NCBI GenBank assembly: GCA_023230485.1
Contig: JALNXG010000082.1
Coordinates: 1 to 14,487 of the forward strand
DNA from: Melioribacteraceae bacterium
GTDB lineage: Bacteria; Bacteroidota; Ignavibacteria; Ignavibacteriales; Melioribacteraceae
DNA length: 14,487 nucleotides
Direction of reading: 5' to 3'
This document shows, piece after piece, positions 1-7,820 of the stretch. Within the stretch, counting starts at the first letter, position 1; each line of letters begins with the position of its first letter. The notes under the pieces are model-generated. The model was given only the letters and a program-made list of their open reading frames with translations. It searched no databases and had not been told where the DNA came from. The position numbers were made by a program, and so were the translations under genes.

Positions 1-687
1 AAAATTCAATGGTTTATCGCATGTTTTGCGGGCGAAATCAAAACTCTTCGCTTCAAACTCATCTTCACGATAAACTTCATTAACGATCCAAAGATTTAGT
101 GCATCAAGAGCGGAAATTTCGCCCCCATTGATAAGGTATTCAGATGCCTTTCCAATACTCATATATTTAGGGAGATAGAATGGAAGTGCTCCACTTGCAT
201 GAAGTCCATATTTAGCATGTGATAATGAATAATATGTATTCTCAGAAGCTAGTCTGAAATCAGCCGCCAACGATGTTCCGAATATAGGAGTAACAATACC
301 GCCTCTGAATGCTGTAATAAATATCTTATTAAACTGAGATATTTTTCGAACGATATTTACTAGCATATTTATTTCAATAGCGCGAATATCGGAACGAGTG
401 AATTTAGTAATTAGATGCGGATTAGTCTCGTCCATTTCAATACCGGAGATTGAAGAAAGAAATTTAGTGTATTCTTTCGGTCCGAAACAATCTCCATCAT
501 TAATGACCATTACTCCCTTGACATCATTTTTCTGTTCAAGTTCATCGAACCATGGAAGCATATCGTTATTCCGCTCTGTACTGGAAAGAAGATTAAAAAC
601 GTTCTTGGTTACGCGCAATATACCAAGATATCCTTCCGTATAACCGGTCATCCCATCAATTTCAAATCCAATCTTTGTTGTGTCCAT
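1..687 (-). CDS. Crotonase-fold (enoyl-CoA hydratase/isomerase family) protein, 3' end outside window
   Basis: The reverse strand reads open from an ATG at 687 down to base 1 (229 codons, no stop), so the C-terminus lies beyond the window. The start has a GGAG ribosome site about 8 bases upstream and lies 24 bases after the RND stop. Crotonase landmarks are visible: the 'AADFRLAS' strand at residues 141-148, the 'YGLHASGALPFYLPKYMS' segment at 160-177, and 'GGEISALDALNLWIVNEV' at 188-205, matching the family's G-x-x-I-x-A-x-x-A-x-x-x-G-L-V stretch. Family members bind acyl-CoA thioesters in the cytoplasm. Oddly, in a gapless alignment the oxyanion-loop GGG becomes T133-P134-I135, and the two hydratase glutamates become G137 and H157. 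It is therefore probably not a standard enoyl-CoA hydratase; the true substrate cannot be read from the sequence. It is the last visible gene of the efflux operon. Family assignment is firm, function unknown. Confidence 0.85.
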   Translation of the reverse strand, partial: MDTTKIGFEIDGMTGYTEGYLGILRVTKNVFNLLSSTERNNDMLPWFDELEQKNDVKGVMVINDGDCFGPKEYTKFLSSISGIEMDETNPHLITKFTRSDIRAIEINMLVNIVRKISQFNKIFITAFRGGIVTPIFGTSLAADFRLASENTYYSLSHAKYGLHASGALPFYLPKYMSIGKASEYLINGGEISALDALNLWIVNEVYREDEFEAKSFDFARKTCDKPLNF

Positions 688-711
688 AATCACTCCGCTA
701 ATTATTATTAA

Positions 712-3700
712 TTAACTTACAAGTACCTCTTTTTTGTCTTTCTTTTTTCGAGTAAATAAATAAACCATCGAAGGTATTACAATAAGAGTAAGAATAGTAG
801 AAACAATTAAACCGCCAACACTTACAACACCTAAAGCCATTCTCATCTCTTTACCTGAACTTCCAATTCCAATTGCCATAGGAAGCATACCAAGAATTAA
901 AGCTAAGGTTGACATTAGAATAGGTTTTAATTTTGTTGGACATGCTTCTATCAAAGCTTCCTTCATTGGCATCTCATTTTCTCTTACCAATTGATTCGCA
1001 TAATCGAGCATAAGAATTGCATTATTAACAACAATACCTACCAGCATTATTATACCCATCAAAGAAGTAATACCGAATGCTATATTAGTCATAAATAGAA
1101 TTGACACAACTCCGATCATTGCAAGTGGCATAGTCATTAAAATATAGATCGGCTGCGAGAAGCTTTCCAATAAAGCTGCTAATAACATATAAGTAAGAAT
1201 CATAGCAAGGAAGAATGCAAATGCCATATCATTAACCATGTCATTCATCATCTTAGTATTACCACCCCAACTTAATCTATAACCGGCGGGTAATTCGACC
1301 GATTTTAATCTAGCATCAATTTCACTCGTAACATTACCTAAAGGAACTCCCGGAGCCGATGCTCCAGTAAATTGAATAGAGGTAAATTTATCTCTGTGTA
1401 GAATTTTAGTAAATCCTCGCGTATAATTAATGTCGGCTAATTGTGCTAATCTATAAACTACACCTTTAGAGGAAACGACGGGAATATTCCCGATCTTTTC
1501 GGGCGTATCGACTGCATCATCATTCATAGTAACTGTTATATCATATTCATTACCCGATTCACGGTATTTGGATGATTCTAATCCTTCGACAGACGCACGC
1601 ATTGTATAAGCTATCTCTTGCTCAGTTAGACCAACATCAGCCAGCACTTCACGTTTTGGCTTAATTGTTATTTCCGGTTTACCGGCTCGTGATGAATTGT
1701 CGAAATTTATCAACCCCGGTACATCTTTTAATTTATCAATAATTACAACTTTTAGTTCTTCTAATTTTGAAATATCTTGTCCTTGTAAAAATAACTGGAT
1801 GGGGGAGCCGCCCTCACCCATTTCAGAACCTGTGGCGACAGTGATTGATGCATTCGGCACTGCAGATAAATCTTTTATAAATTGCGAAGTCATTTCATTT
1901 AAGGATATATCTCTTTCATTTGCATCCGAAAGTTCCACATCCATACGTGCCATATTAGTACCGGTATTAAGATCACTTATCTTGCCGAGTGTTGTAAGCA
2001 TCTGCTTTACTTCGGGATGAACCTTTATTTTATTTTCTATCCCTTTTAATACATCAGCGGTTTCGGTTAAGTTATATCCTTCCGGCAGTTCTACTTCTAC
2101 TTTTATTATACCATCATCGGAAGCAGGTGAGAATTCAAATCCAATATTTGGTCCTAATGTAGCCATTACAATAAAAAATAATAAGAATGAACCAACAACA
2201 ATAAGTATAGCTCTCATTTTGTTCTTTAATAAAACCGTCAAAAGTGATTTATATTTTTCATCCCAGGAATCATATATTTTATTTAATTGTTTGGCAATTT
2301 TACCTTCTTTTTCTTTTTTACCAAGCATTAAGGAAGCAAGCATTGGAGTAAGAGTAAAAGAGAATACTAATGAAAATAGAGTGGCGAAAGTAGCAGCCAA
2401 TGCTAATTCACGCAAGAACATTCCTACCATTGACGACATTGTTGCTATCGGGAGAAATACCACAAGATTAGTCATAGTAGATGCTAAAACCGCGACAGTC
2501 ACTTCATTTGTTCCGATTAAAGCGGCATCCTTATTATTCTTACCTAATGCCTTATGTCTGAATATATTTTCCAAGACGACAACTGAATTTGCTACGAGCA
2601 CACCAATGGTAACAGATATCCCCATTAATGTCATCATATTCAAAGTCAGATTGGTTAATTGGAAAAATAAGAATGTAGATATAATTGCCGCCGGCATTGT
2701 AATGGCTACTATCAAAGTTGATCTTAGGTGTGTAAGGAATATTAATAACACTATTGCAGTAAATATTACGCCGAGAATAATATTCCCCATTGTGTCATCT
2801 ACCGTAGAACGAATATATGTAGTATGATCAGTTACAACTTCCAAATTAGCACCTGGTGGAAGAAGTTGTTTGATTTCGGGAAGACGTGATCTTATTTCGT
2901 TCGCAACTTCAACTGCATTACCTTCTTGGCTTTTAATAAGTCCGAGACGAACAACATTTTCATTTCTTACATTTTCTTTTACGTTATAATAGACAGCTCT
3001 CTGGCGAATATCCTTTCCTGAATCTTCTACCTTTGCAAGCTGTGAAAGTTTTTTATTACCAAATGGTGTAGGGATTAAGAGATCACGAATCGATTGCAAA
3101 CTATGAAATTCACCTTCTAAACGAACTGTAAATTCCTGATCGTTAATTTGAAAATAACCGCCCGGTAAATTCATGTTATGCATCTGTAATATTGAAAGAA
3201 GCTGCGGTAGCGAAATAAAGTTTTCATAAACTTCCTTATTATTAAGCACTACCCTTACTTCACGTTCTTGTCCTCCGGTGATATTAACTTTTGCTACCCC
3301 GGGGACTTGAGAGAATCTATCTTTCAACAACTTATCCGCAATTTCGTATAACTCACGAGGGTCTTGATCACCACTTAGAGCTAATTCAAGAATCGGGAAT
3401 CCTCTAATATCTACCTTCTGAACAATCGGTTTCTTAGCATCGGTAGGAAGGTCATTTAAGATTTCATCTACCTTATCTTTTACTTCCTGATTTGCTACAT
3501 CTACCCCTTTAGCAAGATTGAATTCCATAATAACAATAGAAACGCCATCAAGAGAATATGATTCTACTCGCTCAATCTGACTTACAGTAGAAACCGCATC
3601 TTCAATTTTTTTCGTTATAAGTGTTTCAACTTCTTTAGGTCCGGCGCCCGGATAAATAGTATTAATTGTTACATAAGGTATTTCCACATCGGGCATTTGA

Positions 3701-3804
3701 TTAAGATTAAGTGTGAAATACGCAATTGCACCAAATATAATAAAGACGAGAATAGCCATCGTCATCATAATGGGGCGGTCAATTGATATTTTTGCTAATG
3801 ACAT
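712..3804 (-). CDS. RND-family efflux transporter, inner-membrane subunit (AcrB/HAE-like)
   Basis: A full-length 1030-residue RND permease, the usual size for AcrB-type pumps. It should sit in the inner membrane as a trimer and export amphiphilic compounds through the adaptor and outer-membrane channel encoded just upstream. Visible features: TM1 at about 12-32, a first periplasmic porter domain ('PDVEIPYVTINTIYPGA' at 38-54), the TM2-TM6 bundle at about 338-495, a second periplasmic domain opening with the 'LPEGYNLTETADVLKGIE' segment at 573-590, and the TM8-TM12 bundle at about 858-1016, then a lysine-rich tail. In TM4, where AcrB has the proton-relay Asp407-Asp408, this protein reads 'GVLVANSVVVLEN' (A405-N406). 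In TM10 the AcrB Lys940 position is N927 ('GIVVNNAILMLDY'). Proton coupling by the textbook residues is thus not supported. The start has an AAGGGGA ribosome site overlapping the adaptor stop, suggesting translational coupling. Substrate unknown. Confidence 0.95.
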   Translation of the reverse strand: MSLAKISIDRPIMMTMAILVFIIFGAIAYFTLNLNQMPDVEIPYVTINTIYPGAGPKEVETLITKKIEDAVSTVSQIERVESYSLDGVSIVIMEFNLAKGVDVANQEVKDKVDEILNDLPTDAKKPIVQKVDIRGFPILELALSGDQDPRELYEIADKLLKDRFSQVPGVAKVNITGGQEREVRVVLNNKEVYENFISLPQLLSILQMHNMNLPGGYFQINDQEFTVRLEGEFHSLQSIRDLLIPTPFGNKKLSQLAKVEDSGKDIRQRAVYYNVKENVRNENVVRLGLIKSQEGNAVEVANEIRSRLPEIKQLLPPGANLEVVTDHTTYIRSTVDDTMGNIILGVIFTAIVLLIFLTHLRSTLIVAITMPAAIISTFLFFQLTNLTLNMMTLMGISVTIGVLVANSVVVLENIFRHKALGKNNKDAALIGTNEVTVAVLASTMTNLVVFLPIATMSSMVGMFLRELALAATFATLFSLVFSFTLTPMLASLMLGKKEKEGKIAKQLNKIYDSWDEKYKSLLTVLLKNKMRAILIVVGSFLLFFIVMATLGPNIGFEFSPASDDGIIKVEVELPEGYNLTETADVLKGIENKIKVHPEVKQMLTTLGKISDLNTGTNMARMDVELSDANERDISLNEMTSQFIKDLSAVPNASITVATGSEMGEGGSPIQLFLQGQDISKLEELKVVIIDKLKDVPGLINFDNSSRAGKPEITIKPKREVLADVGLTEQEIAYTMRASVEGLESSKYRESGNEYDITVTMNDDAVDTPEKIGNIPVVSSKGVVYRLAQLADINYTRGFTKILHRDKFTSIQFTGASAPGVPLGNVTSEIDARLKSVELPAGYRLSWGGNTKMMNDMVNDMAFAFFLAMILTYMLLAALLESFSQPIYILMTMPLAMIGVVSILFMTNIAFGITSLMGIIMLVGIVVNNAILMLDYANQLVRENEMPMKEALIEACPTKLKPILMSTLALILGMLPMAIGIGSSGKEMRMALGVVSVGGLIVSTILTLIVIPSMVYLFTRKKKDKKEVLVS

Positions 3805-3813
3805 AATTTCCCC

Positions 3814-4842
3814 TTATTGAATCACTTTGACTTTTGTGTCGTTTTGTAATTGCGAAACACCTTTTATAATCATTCGGTCGCCTGAATTAAGCCCACTTGA
3901 AATTTCAAATTCAATTCCACTTTCATTCTTTACTGTAACATATCTTTTTTCGGCTTTATCGCCATTAAGTAGAAATATATATTGACCTTTATCATCGTTT
4001 TTTAATAAATGACGAGGAACTGTGAGTGCTATATTGTTTTCATAAGTAACAATTTTTATTTCGGCTGTAACACCAATTTTAATTTGGTTGCCTGCATTAT
4101 CGAATTCTACTTCTGCATAGAAAGCTTGATGAGCAGGGTCCATACCAAGTGATATCTCTACTACTCTTCCGGTATAAGTTTTACCTTCAATCGTAGCGGT
4201 TGCTTTCATACCCGTTCTAATCTGGTTTATCTCTCGTTCCGTTACCCATACCTTAGAACGCACTTTATATGTCTGCGCAATTGTAAGTAGTGGAGCTTCT
4301 CCTTTAACGTTATCGCCGACTTTTACTTGTAAATCAGATATAATACCATCGAAAGGGGCTTGTATATAAAGCATCTGTTTTAACTGTTCAAAATTTCTTT
4401 TATCAACAAAATATTTAGTTTCTGCGCCATCAAAAGCTGCCTGTGAAGTTTCACCCGATTCTAAAAGTACTTTCATTCTTTCATAAGTTTTTTTAGAATT
4501 TTCGTAACCGGCTTTTGCTTGTTCAAACCCAAGAGCAGGTGCGTCAGCAGGAAACTCAATTAATACTTGATCTTTTTTTACAGATGCGCCGATAGATGTA
4601 TTAATTTTTTCTATACGTCCTCCAACCATAGCACCAAGTATTGTCTGCTTGACTCCATACATTTTACTGAAGAAGCTCAATTCTTTGATAAAACGAGTTT
4701 CTTTTATTTCTTGAATTGAAACAGGAATTCCATTTGCATTTTGGAGTTCGCTCATACTTTTAGATTTTTCATCACCGCCGCATGAATATGCTATTACTGA
4801 AATACCTGCTATGAGAATAATTAATTTTAATAATTGTTTCAT
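3814..4842 (-). CDS. RND efflux periplasmic adaptor (membrane fusion protein), lipoprotein
   Basis: A 342-residue HlyD/AcrA-type adaptor that bridges the RND permease and the outer-membrane channel. The N-terminus is a lipoprotein signal: a Lys, a hydrophobic run (4-18) and a lipobox 'IAYSC' ending at Cys21, with Gly-Gly-Asp after it. Residues about 66-100 form the first half of the barrel-sandwich (lipoyl-like) domain ('GGRIEKINTSIGASVKKDQV', 74-93). An alpha-helical hairpin follows at about 104-157. The second lipoyl half is at about 158-190 ('APFDGIISDLQVKVGDNV', 162-179), with a beta-barrel at about 193-268 and a membrane-proximal domain at about 271-342. Length is on the short side, but typical of compact adaptors with a single short hairpin. 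AAAGGAAAA upstream of the ATG overlaps the preceding gene's stop, 12 bases away. Part of the same transcript as its neighbours. Confidence 0.94.
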   Translation of the reverse strand: MKQLLKLIILIAGISVIAYSCGGDEKSKSMSELQNANGIPVSIQEIKETRFIKELSFFSKMYGVKQTILGAMVGGRIEKINTSIGASVKKDQVLIEFPADAPALGFEQAKAGYENSKKTYERMKVLLESGETSQAAFDGAETKYFVDKRNFEQLKQMLYIQAPFDGIISDLQVKVGDNVKGEAPLLTIAQTYKVRSKVWVTEREINQIRTGMKATATIEGKTYTGRVVEISLGMDPAHQAFYAEVEFDNAGNQIKIGVTAEIKIVTYENNIALTVPRHLLKNDDKGQYIFLLNGDKAEKRYVTVKNESGIEFEISSGLNSGDRMIIKGVSQLQNDTKVKVIQ

Positions 4843-4854
4843 ATCTATTTTCCT

Positions 4855-6279
4855 TTATTTTAAATTCTTGTTTACATAATCGATATACTTATCATCCAAA
4901 TTTCCGGTTAATTGTTCGAGATTCGAAATTGCAATTTTATAATCGTAGATCGATTGAATTCTATTCACCTTTGCCGTGCTTAATTCAAGGTCAGCATTCT
5001 TTATCTCTAATTGTGTGCCTGTGCCTTCTTTGTAACGAGTATTGGCGATTGAATACGCTTTTTCTGCAAGCTTAACGTTTCTTTCAATTGCATTTATTTG
5101 TGAACGGACTTGGGTTAATTCAATTAATTTACTTTTGACTTCTTTAGTAAGAAATTCTTGAGTTAATGCAAGCCTCTCGTCAGTTTGTTTTGTAGCAATT
5201 ACGGCTTGTTCTACTTTACGTGCAGTACGAGTACCTCGAAATAAATTCATGGAAAAACTTAATCCAACAATCGAAGAATTATATGTGTTAAATTTCCAAT
5301 CGTCTGATGAGCCGGCATAACTATAATTTCCAAATGCAGTTAACATAGGCCAGTAGTCAGCTCTTTCAATTGCAATCATCTCTTCATCAACGTTTCTTTT
5401 TATCTTTAGTGTGTTGAGCTCGAAATTACGTGTAACAGCTTGATTAATTAAAATCTCTTCTTCAGGTAATATTGCTTCATCATAAGTAATCTTACCAGTA
5501 ATATCGATTTCTGTATTCTGATCAATACCGAGAAGAAGTTTAAGTCCACTCTTTGCTTCAAAAACTGCTTTTTGCAAATCGATCACTTTCGGTCTAAGAT
5601 TCTCTACTTGAACTTCCACTTGCAAAAGATCATATTCGGAAACGAGTCCTTGATTATATAATGCCTTTACGTTCGATAGATTATCTTCTGCATTTTTGAG
5701 ACTTGATTCTAAAATTGTAAGCAATTCTTTGGCAAGCAAAGTTCCATAGAAAGCTGTATTAACATCAAGCAAAGTTTTTGAAGTAACTGCTTTTAGATTT
5801 TCTTTTGATAAATCAAGATAAATCTGAGAAGCACCAATACCTCTGAAGACTGCTGAATTAAAAAGTATCTGAGTTACTTGTACAGTTGATTCAAAACTAT
5901 TAGTCTGAGCAAAAGACTGAAGCTTAGAACCCATAGGTAAAAACTTGTCTTCATCGCGTGGAAGAACACCTTCATCAAATAAAATAGAATAAGTAGCATT
6001 ACCGAGCATTGAAGCGAAATCGGGAAAAGCCATCATTGGTTTTTTTATAAAATGCGATAAGGATGCAGTTAGGTCAACTGAAGGAAGTGCATATCCAAAA
6101 GCTTCACTTACGGCGGCTTCACCTTTTTTGATATCTAAAAGAGCAATCTTAATATCCTTATTATTTTCTAATGCTTTATAAACAGCATCATCAAGCGTAT
6201 AAACCGTTTTTTGCGAAAATATCGTCATAGGTATCAACAATATGAATAGCAATTCAATAATGGGTTTGTTCAGTCTCAT
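4855..6279 (-). CDS. TolC-family outer membrane efflux protein
   Basis: A 474-residue outer membrane factor that should trimerise into the channel and periplasmic tunnel of the pump encoded by the next two genes. An N-terminal signal peptide is clear (hydrophobic residues about 7-20, likely cleavage after 'TIFSQ' near 23). The family's internal duplication is visible: 'YNQGLVSEYDLLQVEVQVE' at 208-226 and 'YKEGTGTQLEIKNADLELS' at 416-434 are the two equivalent helical hairpin motifs, each preceded by a long helical stretch (about 160-205 and 370-412). An amphipathic segment 'LSFSMNLFRGTRTARKVEQ' at 340-358 is the usual strand plus turn preceding the second coiled coil. The start is supported by AAGGGAAAAG immediately upstream. 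It lies 34 bases after the aldehyde dehydrogenase gene; the gap holds only AT-rich sequence with no terminator hairpin, consistent with co-transcription. Confidence 0.94.
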   Translation of the reverse strand: MRLNKPIIELLFILLIPMTIFSQKTVYTLDDAVYKALENNKDIKIALLDIKKGEAAVSEAFGYALPSVDLTASLSHFIKKPMMAFPDFASMLGNATYSILFDEGVLPRDEDKFLPMGSKLQSFAQTNSFESTVQVTQILFNSAVFRGIGASQIYLDLSKENLKAVTSKTLLDVNTAFYGTLLAKELLTILESSLKNAEDNLSNVKALYNQGLVSEYDLLQVEVQVENLRPKVIDLQKAVFEAKSGLKLLLGIDQNTEIDITGKITYDEAILPEEEILINQAVTRNFELNTLKIKRNVDEEMIAIERADYWPMLTAFGNYSYAGSSDDWKFNTYNSSIVGLSFSMNLFRGTRTARKVEQAVIATKQTDERLALTQEFLTKEVKSKLIELTQVRSQINAIERNVKLAEKAYSIANTRYKEGTGTQLEIKNADLELSTAKVNRIQSIYDYKIAISNLEQLTGNLDDKYIDYVNKNLK

Positions 6280-6313
6280 CTTTTCCCTTTTTATAAATTA
6301 TAAATTAATTTTT

Positions 6314-7678
6314 TTATTTAATCCAGACAGATTTTATGTTGACAAATTCCTTAATACCATAGTGCGAAAGCTCCCTTCCGAATCCTGATTTTTTTATGCC
6401 GCCGAATGGGAGACGCGGATCGCTTTTTACATTGCCATTTATGAATACTGTACCCGACTCAATCTCTCCGGCAATCACTTTTGCTAGTGCAATATCTTTA
6501 GTCCAGATTGATGCACCTAAGCCAAATTGTGAAGTATTGGCTATGCGAATTGCATCATCTGCATCTTCGGCTTTTATAAGCGATGCGACCGGACCAAATG
6601 TTTCATCATCATAAGCAGGCATACCGGGTTTAAGATTATCTAATATTGTCGGAGCGTAAAAAAATCCTTCTGATTCTAAAATTTTTCCACCCGTTACTAC
6701 ATTCGCACCCATTTCGATTGATTTTTTCACTTGAGTATCAAGTTCATCTAATAAATCTTTCCTAGCAATCGGACCGAGTTCCGATTTGTAATCCATCGGA
6801 TCACCAATTATCACTTTTTCCATCTTTAGACGGAATGAATCTCTGAATTGTTCATATATTTTTGTTCCGACAATAAATCGTTTGGAAGCAATGCAACTTT
6901 CACCATTATTTATTAAACGACCTTTAACGGCGGCTTTCGCAGCCACTTCACAATCAGCATCGTTAAGAACAATAAATGGATCGCTTCCGCCAAGTTCTAG
7001 TACTGATTTCTTTAAGTTTTTCCCCGCCCTCGAAGCCATCTGCATACCCGCCGCTTCGCTTCCCGTTAGCGTTACAGCTTTTACAAACGGATTATCGATA
7101 ATGGTATCAACAAGTGAAGAACCAATTAATAGAGTTGTGAAAGCTCCTTTTGGAAATCCCGCATCATAAAAAATCTCTTCGATTGCAAGAGCAGACATTG
7201 GCACATTTGAAGCATGTTTTAGTAAACAGGTATTACCCGCCATTATAGTGGGACAGGCAAATCTAAACACCTGCCAGAATGGGAAATTCCATGGCATTAC
7301 TGCTAATATTACTCCAAGCGGATCAAAACGAACATAACTTTCTGAGGCATCTGTAATTATTTTTTCTTCTTTTAATATTCTTTCTGCATTCTCTGCATAG
7401 TATTCGGCCACGAGGGCACATTTTTCTACTTCAGCAACTGCCTGTGAAATCGGTTTACCCATCTCTAATGTAAGTATCTCACCATATTCTTTACTTCTCT
7501 CTTTAAGAATAGAAGCAATATTAAGCATTAATTCTTTTCTTTGGTCGAAAGAAGTTTTTCTCCACTGTTTAAAACATTCATCGGCACTTTTTATACTGCC
7601 ATTAATATCGTTGATACTATGCTCGGCAAAATCCTTGATCTTTTTACCAGTAAAAGGATTAATTGTTTGTATAGACAT
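6314..7678 (-). CDS. NAD(P)-dependent aldehyde dehydrogenase, succinate-semialdehyde type (Sad/YneI-like)
   Basis: A complete 454-residue aldehyde dehydrogenase, probably oxidising succinate semialdehyde or a similar short aldehyde to the acid in the cytoplasm. Family landmarks: N131 in 'MPWNFPFWQ' (oxyanion Asn), K154 in 'LLKHASNVP' (cofactor), the 'TGSEAAG' nucleotide loop at 205-211, general base E228 in 'LELGGSDPFIVLNDAD', catalytic C262 in 'NNGESCIASKRF', E360 in 'DDETFGPVA', and the C-terminal 'GGIKKSGFGRELSHYG' at 426-441. From memory, the segments around E228 and the C-terminus closely resemble E. coli Sad (YneI), which is of similar length (about 460 residues), so the SSADH call is better than generic. 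AGGA lies about 6 bases before the ATG. It is the first gene of the minus-strand operon, with the pump genes behind it. The physiological aldehyde is not certain, as substrate range in this family is broad. Confidence 0.93.
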   Translation of the reverse strand: MSIQTINPFTGKKIKDFAEHSINDINGSIKSADECFKQWRKTSFDQRKELMLNIASILKERSKEYGEILTLEMGKPISQAVAEVEKCALVAEYYAENAERILKEEKIITDASESYVRFDPLGVILAVMPWNFPFWQVFRFACPTIMAGNTCLLKHASNVPMSALAIEEIFYDAGFPKGAFTTLLIGSSLVDTIIDNPFVKAVTLTGSEAAGMQMASRAGKNLKKSVLELGGSDPFIVLNDADCEVAAKAAVKGRLINNGESCIASKRFIVGTKIYEQFRDSFRLKMEKVIIGDPMDYKSELGPIARKDLLDELDTQVKKSIEMGANVVTGGKILESEGFFYAPTILDNLKPGMPAYDDETFGPVASLIKAEDADDAIRIANTSQFGLGASIWTKDIALAKVIAGEIESGTVFINGNVKSDPRLPFGGIKKSGFGRELSHYGIKEFVNIKSVWIK

Positions 7679-7820
7679 ATCAGTCCTATTTTGACACTCT
7701 AAAATAAAGATTTTAATAGAAATTATGTAAAAAAAGGGAATTATATTGTTTTATCATGTTAAAAAAATTTATTATGTTCATAATTGGTTTATATTCTTTC
7801 AAAATATAAAGGCGTTATAA
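7679..7820. promoter_or_regulatory. Divergent intergenic region with promoters for both operons
   Basis: The only head-to-head gap in the window, very AT-rich. It must contain the start signals for the aldehyde dehydrogenase-efflux operon (minus) and the PhoH-GatE operon (plus). By eye, a plus-strand candidate is TTGTTT (7746-7751), 18 bases, then TATTAT (7770-7775), 46 bases before the PhoH start. A minus-strand candidate -10, TATAAT, occupies 7745-7740, but no convincing -35 lies upstream of it. TTGACA at 7691-7696 points toward PhoH, but has only a weak -10 (TAATAG) behind it. No operator palindrome or riboswitch-like structure was recognised. The exact promoters are guesses; the regulatory role of the region follows from gene orientation. 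Confidence 0.4.

Noticed and set aside
398..643. 81-codon plus-strand open frame at the left end
   Set aside because: It is antisense to the crotonase-fold gene, which has recognisable family motifs and a good start; the plus-strand product is low-complexity and serine-rich.
2219..2827. 202-codon open frame on the plus strand, antisense to the RND permease
   Set aside because: It lies wholly inside a clearly conserved RND coding region, its product resembles no family I recognise, and there is no ribosome site; long antisense frames are common opposite membrane-protein genes.
6280..6313. AT-rich repeat (TATAAATTA-like units) between the aldehyde dehydrogenase and TolC-family genes, considered as a terminator
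   Set aside because: There is no GC-containing stem; the run only contains AT base pairs and leads directly into the ribosome site of the next gene.
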